Positions 34,351 through 42,026 of a stretch of DNA of 47,998 nt are shown piece by piece (position 1 is the first letter of the stretch; each line of letters begins with the position of its first letter). The stretch is from Treponema sp. Its GTDB lineage: Bacteria > Spirochaetota > Spirochaetia > Treponematales > Treponemataceae. The stretch covers positions 1 through 47,998 of the forward strand of contig JAEEVR010000017.1 in assembly GCA_016290995.1 (NCBI GenBank). Direction: 5' to 3'. The notes beneath the pieces are model-generated. The model made no database searches. It saw nothing but the letters and a program-made list of their open reading frames with translations, and was not told the DNA's origin. The position numbers and the translations under genes were made by a program.

Positions 34351-34366
34351 AATTTGTTAAGCTGGA

Positions 34367-35650
34367 TTAGAATCCAAGCTCGTCTTTAACATGCTGCTTG
34401 AAATCAGCAATGGCGTCTTCCATAGACTTTTCGCCGTTTACATAAGATCCTACAGCTTCGCCCCAGAATCCTTCAACAGCCTGGTCAGTTCCCTGGTTGA
34501 GCTTTCCGTCTACGTTGTTGGCCATAGCGGCGAACTCAGCGTAGTGGTTCTGTCCATTGAGGAACGGCTCGTTGTATGTGTCTTTAATGGCGTTGATAAC
34601 GTTGTTGTTAGAAACAACGTCGCCTGTGTCTTTGGCCCACTTTGTCAAGAAGCCGTCGTCTGTGGCAACGTACTTGATGAAGTCTTTGGCCAACTTGGGA
34701 ACCTTTGTTCCTTTATAGGCGCCAACCCAAGTGCCACCCCAGCGGTACGGAGCGGGTCCAGCGATCATACCCCAGTCACCGGCTGTGTTGCCAGCGTTGG
34801 GCTTAAGAACGTAGTGGAGACCCCATGTCGGGAGGAATGTTCCGAATACTTCAACCGGCTTTCCGGCTTCGTCTTTGAGCTCGCCCTTGAATCCAGCGAA
34901 CCAGCCTTCTGACCACTGTCCCTGGCGTCCTTCAAGTCCTTCGTCCTTGAGAGTCTTGGCCATCTTCATGTAGTCTTCCATGGCGGGGTCAACAACCAAT
35001 TTTCCACCCTGGATCCACGGTCCCTTGCGGGCGCCCTGGAACGGCTTGAACAAGTCGCCAGTTGTAGAAAGGATAACGCACTTTCCGCCAGAGGCCTTCT
35101 TGAGGTCGCGGGCTGTGGCAAGGAATGTGTTCCAGTCGGCGAAAGCCTTCTGAACTGTGGCGGGATCGTCAGATCCGAGGTACTTCTTGGCCAATGAGCG
35201 GCGATAGAAGTAGGCGCCAGGACAAGCCTGCCAAGAAAGACCGTAAACTTTTCCGTCCTTCATACCAACTTCGGCAGGATACGGAATCATCTTGTTCTTG
35301 ACTTCGTTGTAAACGTCTGTCAAGTCAAGCATAAGCTTGTCGCCCTGCTCAACATACTTGCGTACGAAAGCGTCTTCCAAAGCGAAAACGTCCGGAGCTC
35401 CGTTGCCTGAGGCCAAAACGGGGTCCAATTTGTTGGGGAACTGGTCTGTCGGTGTCAAAGAGTACTCAACTTCAACATCGGGGCGATCAACTTTGTAGTA
35501 CTTGTCGATCATTGTCTGAAGTTCGTCTGTGAAAGACCAAACAACCAATTTCTTGGCTTCTTCCTTTCCGCCGGCTTTTCCGCAGCTTGTTACAGAAAGA
35601 AGCATTGCAGCGGCAGCAACCGATGCAAGAATAACGTGACTTTTCTTCAT
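34367..35650 (-). CDS. Sugar-binding lipoprotein of a CUT1 ABC importer (xylo-oligosaccharide type)
   Basis: This 427-aa extracytoplasmic binding protein is anchored by lipid: signal peptide 1-22, lipobox SVTSC (Cys 23). The mature part has the family 1 binding-protein pattern (LVVWSFTDELQTMIDKYYK near 35-53, then GNGAPDVFALEDAFVRKYV and a KVYGLSWQACPGAYFYRRSLAKKYL hinge region). A Trp-rich stretch (GPWIQGG, GQWSEGWFAGFKG, RWGGTWVGA) fits stacking against sugar rings. GGAGGA lies seven bases before the ATG and a consensus promoter lies just upstream. The gene begins the operon leading to two permeases, a GH43 xylosidase and a LacI regulator. Substrate specificity is inferred from that context. 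Confidence 0.92.
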   Translation of the reverse strand: MKKSHVILASVAAAAMLLSVTSCGKAGGKEEAKKLVVWSFTDELQTMIDKYYKVDRPDVEVEYSLTPTDQFPNKLDPVLASGNGAPDVFALEDAFVRKYVEQGDKLMLDLTDVYNEVKNKMIPYPAEVGMKDGKVYGLSWQACPGAYFYRRSLAKKYLGSDDPATVQKAFADWNTFLATARDLKKASGGKCVILSTTGDLFKPFQGARKGPWIQGGKLVVDPAMEDYMKMAKTLKDEGLEGRQGQWSEGWFAGFKGELKDEAGKPVEVFGTFLPTWGLHYVLKPNAGNTAGDWGMIAGPAPYRWGGTWVGAYKGTKVPKLAKDFIKYVATDDGFLTKWAKDTGDVVSNNNVINAIKDTYNEPFLNGQNHYAEFAAMANNVDGKLNQGTDQAVEGFWGEAVGSYVNGEKSMEDAIADFKQHVKDELGF

Positions 35651-35730
35651 ATTTCCTCCAGGATATATGATTTAATAAAATGACTGGGAATCGACTGTCA
35701 AGGCAATCGGTTTCCCTTTTTGTAACTAAC

Positions 35731-35759
35731 ATTATCACTCTGTTTTTTCAGTTTGTCAA
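35731..35759 (-). promoter_or_regulatory. Predicted sigma-70 promoter of the xylo-oligosaccharide importer operon
   Basis: Minus-strand -35 TTGACA (35759-35754) and -10 GATAAT (35736-35731) have a 17-base spacer. The leader to ATG 35650 would be about 75 bases. A second TTGACA at 35701-35696 lacks a good -10. Confidence 0.75.
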
Positions 35760-35770
35760 CAAAATTCGTA

Positions 35771-35824
35771 AAAAAAAAGCAAAAAAAACGCTCAAATAGC
35801 CTTTTTTAGGCCATTTTGAGCGTT
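35771..35824 (-). terminator. Strong terminator of the maltose-type importer operon
   Basis: On the minus strand AACGCTCAAAATGGCC (35824-35809) pairs with GGCTATTTGAGCGTT (35801-35787), with one bulge or mismatch, and is followed by U residues (35786-35781) and a second U-run (35778-35771). It separates the two importer operons. Confidence 0.85.
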
Positions 35825-35877
35825 CATACACCGTTTGCCGCGCATTTTTGAGTTGAGTTGGGCTTGTTTTTGCTATT

Positions 35878-36747
35878 TTATTCCTTTACCGCTCCTCCGC
35901 CCATGCTCATCATCATCGCTTTTTGTCCAAAGATAAAGAAGATTACAAAAGGAATCGCGATAATCAAGGATCCGGCGGCGAATGTCGTAAAGTCATTCTT
36001 TTTGTCGGTGACAAAGCTGAACAAGCCCAAGGCCAAGGTTTGCTTGTTGACCGAGCGCAAAACCATTTTTGGGAAAACAAAGTCCATCCAAGGGCCGGTA
36101 AAGGTCGTGATTCCCAAGAACGTGATGATCGGCTTTGCGACCGGCATTACAATCGTCGCCCAGATTCTAAAGTGGCTGGCGCCGTCGATGCGGGCGGCTT
36201 CGTCCAAGCTTCTGGGGATTGTGTCGATGTAGCTTTTTACCATCCACACATTGTAGGGAATGTTTCCGGCTACGTAAACCAAAACCAGCCCCCACAAGGT
36301 GTCAAGGCCGCCGATTCTAAGCAAGATTACATAGATGGCTATCATTCCTACAAACGACGGGAAGACTTGCAAAATCAAAAGGCTCATCAAAAATGGCTGT
36401 TTAATAGTAAATCTAAAGCGGGAGAAAATGTAGGCCGAAAGCGAAGTTATCGCGATCGTTATGACAGACGTTGACACGGCGATCTTAAGGGTGTTCATAA
36501 ACCAAAGGCCGTAATCGCTCTTAAAGAACAAGTACTTAAAATGCTCGAATGTGACGCCTTTGGAGAATGGCTTGGGGTCCATGTCCGCGATGGAATTGCC
36601 GGGCGTTACAGAGCCCGAAATTACGTACACCATCGGATAGAGAACGGAAAGCGAAATTATAATGAAGAAAACCACCATAAAGACTTTTAAAATGTATTGC
36701 GTAGTCTTATAGTTCCTGGCGGAAGTCCTTATCGGATCTCTAATCAT
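35878..36747 (-). CDS. malG: Maltose/maltodextrin-type ABC importer permease MalG
   Basis: This 289-aa permease has a first helix at ~20-46 (VFMVVFFIIISLSVLYPMVYVISG), five further membrane segments, and the EAA loop (LDEAARIDGASHFRIWATIVMPVAKP) for ATPase docking. It closes with MSMGGGAVKE, a tail shared by many MalG proteins. Length matches the E. coli protein (296 aa). Its start overlaps the malF stop as ATGA, so translation is coupled and equal amounts of both halves of the pore are expected. It is the last gene of the operon before a strong terminator. Maltose or maltodextrin is the likely substrate from overall MalEFG resemblance, not proven. Confidence 0.9.
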   Translation of the reverse strand: MIRDPIRTSARNYKTTQYILKVFMVVFFIIISLSVLYPMVYVISGSVTPGNSIADMDPKPFSKGVTFEHFKYLFFKSDYGLWFMNTLKIAVSTSVITIAITSLSAYIFSRFRFTIKQPFLMSLLILQVFPSFVGMIAIYVILLRIGGLDTLWGLVLVYVAGNIPYNVWMVKSYIDTIPRSLDEAARIDGASHFRIWATIVMPVAKPIITFLGITTFTGPWMDFVFPKMVLRSVNKQTLALGLFSFVTDKKNDFTTFAAGSLIIAIPFVIFFIFGQKAMMMSMGGGAVKE

Positions 36748-38066
36748 AGTTCACCCTCCTTGTATGACCTTGTGTTTCTGAACAGGAATATGGCAAAGGG
36801 AGCCATAACGACAAAGATCAAAACCGCGATTACCGACGCGTAGTGGTATTTGAGCAAAGTAATCGTAAGCTTGTAAATCCAAGTGACCAAAATGTCCGTC
36901 GCTCCGGCGAGAGTCGTAGAGGAATCTTTTGCCGTCGGCGTTCCGCCCGTAAGGAAGAAGATGATTCCAAAGTTGTTAAGGTTGTGGGTAAAGGACATAA
37001 TGATTTGCGGCATCGTTTGGAACAAAACCAAAGGCAAGGTGATCTTTCTAAGAACCTGGCCGCCGGACGCTCCGTCGATGTAAGCGGCTTCGTAAAGGTC
37101 GCCGTTGATGGCGGTCATCGAGCCCATGGAAAGCATCATAAAGTAGCCAAAGCCGGCCCACAAATTTATTACGATGCACATTACTTGCGCCAAAACCGGC
37201 GAGCCAAGCCAAGGTATAGGCTGCGTTATCAAGCCCAGCGACATCAGGGTTTTGTTTACCGTTCCAAAGGTGCCGTTGAGCAAGTTGCGCCATGTAATCA
37301 TTGTGATTACGGCTGGAACCGCGTAAGGCAAGATAAAGATGACTCTAAATATAGAGCCAAACTTTATTTTGGCTTCGTTGAGCATTACGGCGATAAGCAA
37401 ACCGCCAAAGTAGCAAGTAAAGGTAGCGGCAAAAGCCCAGATTACAGTCCAAAGGGCCACGCGTCCAAATCCCACTGACCAGTTTGTTCCGCCGGAAAGC
37501 AAAGACTTAAAGTTGGATACGCCGACCCAGTCAACGGTGTTGTTGGGAGTGATGTGGTTGGGCGCCGAATAGTTTGTAAAGGCTACGGCAACCGAGAACA
37601 CCAAGGGAACGACTACAAATATAATGAGCATGATTACGGCAGGCGTCAAACCCAAAACGGTAAAGGAGCTGCCTAAAAGCTCGTGAAAAACATTTTTCTG
37701 ATTTGAGAAGCGCTTGAGGGCGCAGTATTTGTTATAAGATTTTTCGGCGCTTTTGACCGAAATGATGTACGCGATGACAAAAATCGCTATGACTGACAAA
37801 GCCAAAATTCCGTCAATCAACATAAAAATTGAGTTGTCGCGCTTAAGCAAGGGAAGTTCCGGATGCGGATCTCCAAGCGTAACCAACTGTACTATTTTGC
37901 GGACAAACATTGGAATCAAGCAAATAAACAAAACTTCAAGCGCCGCGAACAAGGATCCTTTTATGTATTCCCTTAAATAAAGCAAATGGCTAAGGCCCAT
38001 AAAACATCGGGAAGTTATTTTTATCTTTTTAAGGGCGCTTCCATCTGCAGGCAATTCTTTTGCCAT
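36744..38066 (-). CDS. malF: Maltose/maltodextrin-type ABC importer permease MalF
   Basis: This 440-aa protein is longer than a core permease (about 300 aa). The first ~135 residues add two extra membrane segments (~40-62, LFAALEVLFICLIPMFV, and ~81-104, FMLIDGILALSVIAIFVIAYIISV) before the usual fold. The core starts near 136 (FTVLGLTPAVIMLIIFVVVPLVF) and holds the EAA loop YEAAYIDGASGGQVLRKITLPLV. N-terminal extra helices are also typical of true MalF proteins, which supports the maltose assignment. GGAGGA precedes the ATG. A hairpin with a U-tract lies between malE and this gene; malG overlaps its end by four bases. No malK ATPase is encoded in the window. Confidence 0.9.
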   Translation of the reverse strand: MAKELPADGSALKKIKITSRCFMGLSHLLYLREYIKGSLFAALEVLFICLIPMFVRKIVQLVTLGDPHPELPLLKRDNSIFMLIDGILALSVIAIFVIAYIISVKSAEKSYNKYCALKRFSNQKNVFHELLGSSFTVLGLTPAVIMLIIFVVVPLVFSVAVAFTNYSAPNHITPNNTVDWVGVSNFKSLLSGGTNWSVGFGRVALWTVIWAFAATFTCYFGGLLIAVMLNEAKIKFGSIFRVIFILPYAVPAVITMITWRNLLNGTFGTVNKTLMSLGLITQPIPWLGSPVLAQVMCIVINLWAGFGYFMMLSMGSMTAINGDLYEAAYIDGASGGQVLRKITLPLVLFQTMPQIIMSFTHNLNNFGIIFFLTGGTPTAKDSSTTLAGATDILVTWIYKLTITLLKYHYASVIAVLIFVVMAPFAIFLFRNTRSYKEGEL

Positions 38067-38087
38067 GATTCCTCCAAAAAGTAATGT

Positions 38088-38119
38088 AAAAAAAGCCGAA
38101 GCCCGCGTGGGGCTCCGGC
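38088..38119 (-). terminator. Intra-operon (leaky) terminator between malE and malF
   Basis: On the minus strand GCCGGAGCCC (38119-38110) pairs with GGGCTTCGGC (38104-38095), with one mismatch and a five-base loop, followed by seven U residues (38094-38088). The next Shine-Dalgarno sequence is about 12 bases on, so this probably sets the malE to malFG expression ratio. Confidence 0.75.
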
Positions 38120-38129
38120 AAAAATTAAA

Positions 38130-39332
38130 TTAAAGACCAAGGATGGCGGCGTTGGCGGCGTCAAGCTCTTTCTTAACGTCGGCTCCGTCCCAAATGTTCT
38201 TGGAAGCGTTGCCCATGGCGTCCCAGTAAGCGCCCATCTGCGGGATGGAAGGCATCGGGAAGGCATAGTCAAGCTGCGCGATAAAGCCGGGCATGTAGGG
38301 GCTGTCAACCTTTACGTTGATAGAGGGCATAGCGCCTGTGATGTCAAAGCGAAGCTTCTGCATTTCGGGAGAAAGCAAGAACTCGGCAAAGGCGGCGGCG
38401 GCTTCCTGGTGCTCTGAGTAGGCGGAAACGAACATGGCGCGAGTTCCAGAGAACGAAGCGCAAGGCTTTGTGTCGCCAGGGAGAGACGGAAGAGCGGCTA
38501 CACCAAAGTTTACGCCGGCGTCAACGAAGGGCTTAACGTTCCAAAGGCCTGTGATGTGCATGGCGGCGTTTCCAGAAGCGAAAGCCGAGTCGGCGACTGA
38601 TGTTGAAAGGTCGGCGGCAGGAACGTTCAAAGCCGGGCGCAATGTCTTTTGGAAGAACTGCATTCCCTTTACAGAATCGTCTGAGTTGATCTTTGTGTCT
38701 GTCGTGTCAGTTCCAGAAGCGCCGAACAAGCGGTTTCCGTTGGCTGTTGTGAAAACGATTGTGTAGTAGGCGTTTCCTACGTCCATTACAAAGCCGTACT
38801 TTCCAGGATTGGCGGCGTTGAATTTCTTTGCAAAAGCGGCAAGGTCTTCCCATGTCTTGGGAAGCTCGCTTTCGCTGATGAGGTCTTTGTTATAGAACAA
38901 AGCGTATGTTTCGGCAGAAACAGGATAGCCGTACATTGTTCCGTTGTAAGTCAAAGCCTGAGAGCAGGCGCCAAGAACTTTTCCTTTTACGCCGGCGGCG
39001 TTTACTGTGGGAGCGACATGGCCAGAGTTGACCAATTCGCCAAGCTTGTCGTGGGGAGCTGCGAACAAATCAGGTCCCACTCCGGCAGGTCCGTCAAGAG
39101 CGATTTGTCCGGCGGCGTCGCCAAGCTCTACGTGAACGTACTCGATTGTTACATTAGGATTGGCTTTTGTGTAAGCTTCTCCAGCCTTCTGAATGAACTC
39201 ATCCGGTCCTTTGTCTGATTCCCAAACTTTGAGCGTTATAGGTCCTTCAGACTTGGAAGCCTTTTTTGAGCATCCAGAAAGAACCAAAGCCGGAATCAAA
39301 GCGAACAATACCGGTACCAAAAACTTTTTCAT
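38130..39332 (-). CDS. malE: Maltose/maltodextrin-binding lipoprotein MalE
   Basis: This 400-aa solute-binding lipoprotein has a signal peptide at 1-20 and lipobox LSGC (Cys 21). The mature start (ITLKVWESDKGPDEFIQKAGEAYTKANP) and GPDLFAAPHDKLGELVNSG match the maltose-binding protein family closely. NGTMYGYPVSAETYALFYNKDL is the MalE hinge and ligand region, and PSIPQMGAYWDAMG near the C-terminus corresponds to the conserved sugar-stacking end. AAGGAGG lies before the ATG. First gene of the malE-malF-malG operon, divergent from the acyl-carrier-protein operon. Confidence 0.92.
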   Translation of the reverse strand: MKKFLVPVLFALIPALVLSGCSKKASKSEGPITLKVWESDKGPDEFIQKAGEAYTKANPNVTIEYVHVELGDAAGQIALDGPAGVGPDLFAAPHDKLGELVNSGHVAPTVNAAGVKGKVLGACSQALTYNGTMYGYPVSAETYALFYNKDLISESELPKTWEDLAAFAKKFNAANPGKYGFVMDVGNAYYTIVFTTANGNRLFGASGTDTTDTKINSDDSVKGMQFFQKTLRPALNVPAADLSTSVADSAFASGNAAMHITGLWNVKPFVDAGVNFGVAALPSLPGDTKPCASFSGTRAMFVSAYSEHQEAAAAFAEFLLSPEMQKLRFDITGAMPSINVKVDSPYMPGFIAQLDYAFPMPSIPQMGAYWDAMGNASKNIWDGADVKKELDAANAAILGL

Positions 39333-39380
39333 AAATATCCTCCTTATGAAAAAACATAATTATTTTGCATTTTTTTATTG

Positions 39381-39409
39381 ATTATAAGGGCGTTTTTTCT
39401 AAAAAGATA
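39381..39409 (-). promoter_or_regulatory. Possible malE promoter
   Basis: A consensus -10 TATAAT (39386-39381) lies on the minus strand about 50 bases before ATG 39332. The matching -35 (TATCTT, 39409-39404) is poor, so an activator may be required, or the site may be misjudged. Confidence 0.4.
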
Positions 39410-39498
39410 TAACAATATTCACTAATTTTGAGCGCCAAAAGCGAATTTTGGAAAAATTTTCGCAACTTTTCCGCTCATTTTGCGCAATGGCGCCTTCC

Positions 39499-39527
39499 TT
39501 GACAAAGGGCAAAAAGCGCTTTATACT
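39499..39527 (+). promoter_or_regulatory. Predicted promoter of the acyl-carrier/acyl-ligase operon
   Basis: Consensus -35 TTGACA (39499-39504) and -10 TATACT (39522-39527) are spaced by 17 bases. The predicted start near 39534 leaves only about six bases before ATG 39540, so the message is almost leaderless. Confidence 0.75.
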
Positions 39528-39539
39528 TTAAAAATTGTT

Positions 39540-39800
39540 ATGGAAGAGCTTAAGAAACAAATCAAGGAGTTGATCATTAGTTCTTTGGAACTGGAAGACA
39601 CGACTCCCGAAGACATCAAGGACGACGCGCCCTTGTTTGGAGCCGGACTTGGCCTGGACTCTATTGACGCGCTTGAATTGGGCGTAGCCCTAAAAAAGAA
39701 ATTTAACGTAAAGCTTTCCGCCGAAAGCGACGACAGCAAAAAGCATTTTGCAAGCGTAAATGCCTTGGCGGAATTTATCAATTCCGAAAGCGGAAAATAA
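39540..39800 (+). CDS. Acyl carrier protein 1 of an aryl-polyene-like operon
   Basis: This 86-aa acidic helical protein carries the phosphopantetheine site in GLGLDSIDALEL (Ser 41). The pantetheine arm attached there holds growing or activated acyl chains as thioesters. The N-terminus MEELKKQIKELIISSLELED and the central DSID pattern resemble the first carrier protein of aryl-polyene and related clusters, and differ from the fatty-acid AcpP (DSLD). The open frame extends upstream to 39480, but that start lies before the promoter, so ATG 39540 is chosen; it has no Shine-Dalgarno sequence. ACP 2 follows after 15 bp. Confidence 0.85.
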   Translation: MEELKKQIKELIISSLELEDTTPEDIKDDAPLFGAGLGLDSIDALELGVALKKKFNVKLSAESDDSKKHFASVNALAEFINSESGK

Positions 39801-39815
39801 TACGGAGGAAACAAA

Positions 39816-40052
39816 ATGACAAAGGAAGAATTGTTCGGAAAAATTCAGGAAGTTCTTGAAAGCGACTTTGAGATCGACAAAAGCGAAGTAAAGATGGACT
39901 CAAAGCTTTTTGAGGACTTGGACTTGGACTCAATCGACGCCGTTGACTTGCTTTCTAAAATCAAGCAGTACATGCCCGGAAAGCAGATCGACCCCGAAAT
40001 GTTCAAGAACGCCAAGACTGTCGAGAACGTAATCGACTTGTTGATCGCCTAA
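39816..40052 (+). CDS. Acyl carrier protein 2 of the same operon
   Basis: This 78-aa carrier protein has the 4'-phosphopantetheine serine in DLDLDSIDAVDL (Ser 39). It is clearly different from the ACP encoded just upstream, so the pair is not a recent tandem copy; paired, unlike carriers are a hallmark of aryl-polyene-type clusters. ACGGAGGAAAC gives it a strong ribosome binding site, unlike the first gene. It ends two bases before the start of the membrane protein/ligase gene, implying coupled translation. It may receive the acyl group activated by that ligase (inference). Confidence 0.87.
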   Translation: MTKEELFGKIQEVLESDFEIDKSEVKMDSKLFEDLDLDSIDAVDLLSKIKQYMPGKQIDPEMFKNAKTVENVIDLLIA

Positions 40053-40054
40053 TT

Positions 40055-42025
40055 ATGAAAATCTTGCTCGCAATCGCGGGCGTCTTATATCCTGTACTGG
40101 TCTTTGTTCTCCTTGTGGTTTTCAAAGCGCCAGTCAGGATTATTTCTTTATGCGCCATCGCGCTGGCCCTTGTACTTTTTTTGTCCGCAACGGGCAACGC
40201 TTCCAAGGGCGCGGACGGAAAGCGCAAGCTTAATCCAAAAAATTTAATTTCCTCTATTTTTTTCTTGCTGGCAGGAACGGCGTGTTTTGCCACCAATTCC
40301 GCCTTGTTTTTAAAGCTTTATCCGCTGGCGGTGTGCGGAACGTTTTTCTTTGTCTTTGCGATGAGCCTGGCCTCGCCGCCCAACATAATCTTTAGGTTTG
40401 CCACGCTGCAGGACAAATCGATTTTGGGCTCACCGTTTAAGGGCCGGGTGGAAGCGTATTGCAAAAAAGTGACGCTGGTGTGGCTTTGCTTTTTTGTGTT
40501 GAACAGCGCGGCGGCTGTATGGACTGCATTTTGGGCAAGCGAGCGCGTTTGGGCGGTTTACAACGGCGGCGTTTCGTATATAATAATGGGACTTATCTTT
40601 GCGATAGAATTTATAGTAAGAAAGAGGGTGAACAAAAAAATGGGCGCTTACATTCCAATCACGCAATTTAAGGCGGACAGCCGCGCGGACGACTACGTTC
40701 TTTGCTACGAAGACACTTGGAGCAAGGGCGTTTACAAAACTTGGCTGGACTTTTTGACCGACACCGCGCGGATGCGAAAGGTTGTCGCCGCCAAGAAGGC
40801 CGACGAGTTCATTTTGCACTGCAACGACTACTGGCATTTTTTGGTCACCTTTGTGGCGCTCCTTCAATGCAAAAAGCAAATTATGCTTACCGCCAACATC
40901 ACGCCGGAATTCATAAAGGAAATGCGAAAGCCCGGCTACCAGTTTTGGACGGACGCGGAAAACGTTCCCGACAGCTTGTTCATTCCGGACGCGATTCAAA
41001 ACGCTCCGCAAGTTACGGAAGCGGAAATAAGAACGGCCCCGCAAATCGTAGCCGACGACACGCGCATCCACATGTTCACATCGGGCAGCACGGGTAAGCC
41101 CAAGGACGTGATCCAGCGCATGACCGAGTTTAACGAGGACAACGCCTTTGTATTCAGCAAGTGGGGAGCGGAATTCCAAAAGCGAAAGCTTGTGGCGACC
41201 GTAAGCCAGCACCACATATACGGCTTTTTGTTCACTATCGCGCTGCCCTTTGCGGCCGGAGTTCCGTTCCGCAGGAAGAGAATAGAAATACCCAACGAGT
41301 TTGAAAAGCTGACCGACGAGCGCTACATGATTATCGCCGTTCCAGCCTTCCTAAAGAGAACCAACGAAGTGGAAGACAAGCTGCCTTTGAACGACTGCTT
41401 TATCTTTACGAGCGGCGGCGTTCTTTTGCCGGAAGTGGCCAAGAAGACCAACGAGGTTTTTGGCTTTTGGCCGGTGGAAGTTTACGGCAGCACAGAGACC
41501 AGCGGCATCGCCTACAGACAAAGCAAAAACGGCTTGGAGTGGACGCCCTTTGACAACGCGCAAATTTGGAAGAACGAGGACGGCTGCCTTGTAATCAAGT
41601 CGCCTTACATCAAGGACCCGGCTGGCTTTGCGACGGCCGACTTGGTTGACATCCACCCGGACGGCCGCTTTATCATGAAGGGCCGCTCGGATTCAATCGT
41701 TAAGATAGAAGAAAAGCGCGTTTCTTTGACGGAAGTGGAGAACCGCCTTTTGCAGACCGGCCTTGTCCGAGACGTTTGCGTCGTGGCGATGAACGACAGG
41801 CGCCAGTACTTGGCCGCCGCCATCGCCTTTAACGACGAGGGAAAGAAAAAATTTGAAGGCGCCAAAAAGTTTGACATCAACATGTTCTTCCACGACTTTT
41901 TGATGGACTTTTTTGAGAACGTAGTCATCCCCAAAAAATGGCGCTTCCTTGACGCGCTTCCCAGCGACTTGCAGGGCAAGCACAAAAAGCTTGAGATCCA
42001 AGCGCTGTTCGCGAAAGAAGAATAG
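40055..42025 (+). CDS. Membrane domain (COG4648-like) fused to AMP-dependent acyl ligase
   Basis: This 656-aa two-part protein starts with about 195 residues holding six predicted membrane helices (roughly 2-23, 26-45, 63-80, 85-106, 138-160, 170-189), resembling the small COG4648-type membrane protein of aryl-polyene clusters. The rest is an adenylate-forming enzyme: phosphate loop MFTSGSTGKPKDV (340-352), VYGSTETSG (476-484), the hinge region GRSDSIVKIEEKRVSLTEVE (543-562) and a C-terminal GKHKK with the catalytic-type lysine. It should activate a carboxylic acid with ATP and load it on one of the two adjacent carrier proteins at the inner membrane. In the clusters I know of, these two parts are usually separate neighbouring genes; here they are fused. 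The acid is unknown. The next gene begins two bases after the stop. Confidence 0.83.
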   Translation: MKILLAIAGVLYPVLVFVLLVVFKAPVRIISLCAIALALVLFLSATGNASKGADGKRKLNPKNLISSIFFLLAGTACFATNSALFLKLYPLAVCGTFFFVFAMSLASPPNIIFRFATLQDKSILGSPFKGRVEAYCKKVTLVWLCFFVLNSAAAVWTAFWASERVWAVYNGGVSYIIMGLIFAIEFIVRKRVNKKMGAYIPITQFKADSRADDYVLCYEDTWSKGVYKTWLDFLTDTARMRKVVAAKKADEFILHCNDYWHFLVTFVALLQCKKQIMLTANITPEFIKEMRKPGYQFWTDAENVPDSLFIPDAIQNAPQVTEAEIRTAPQIVADDTRIHMFTSGSTGKPKDVIQRMTEFNEDNAFVFSKWGAEFQKRKLVATVSQHHIYGFLFTIALPFAAGVPFRRKRIEIPNEFEKLTDERYMIIAVPAFLKRTNEVEDKLPLNDCFIFTSGGVLLPEVAKKTNEVFGFWPVEVYGSTETSGIAYRQSKNGLEWTPFDNAQIWKNEDGCLVIKSPYIKDPAGFATADLVDIHPDGRFIMKGRSDSIVKIEEKRVSLTEVENRLLQTGLVRDVCVVAMNDRRQYLAAAIAFNDEGKKKFEGAKKFDINMFFHDFLMDFFENVVIPKKWRFLDALPSDLQGKHKKLEIQALFAKEE

Positions 42026-42026
42026 A

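Noticed and set aside
35696..35701. Second TTGACA upstream of the xylan-locus binding-protein gene as an extra promoter.
   Set aside because: At 17 bases spacing the -10 would be TTATTA, much weaker than the promoter at 35731-35759.
32233..39332. One single sugar-uptake operon covering both importers.
   Set aside because: A strong terminator (35771-35824) and a separate consensus promoter (35731-35759) divide it into two units.
39480..39539. Earlier ATG for the first acyl carrier protein.
   Set aside because: It lies upstream of a consensus promoter (39499-39527), and the extra residues do not match the ACP family.
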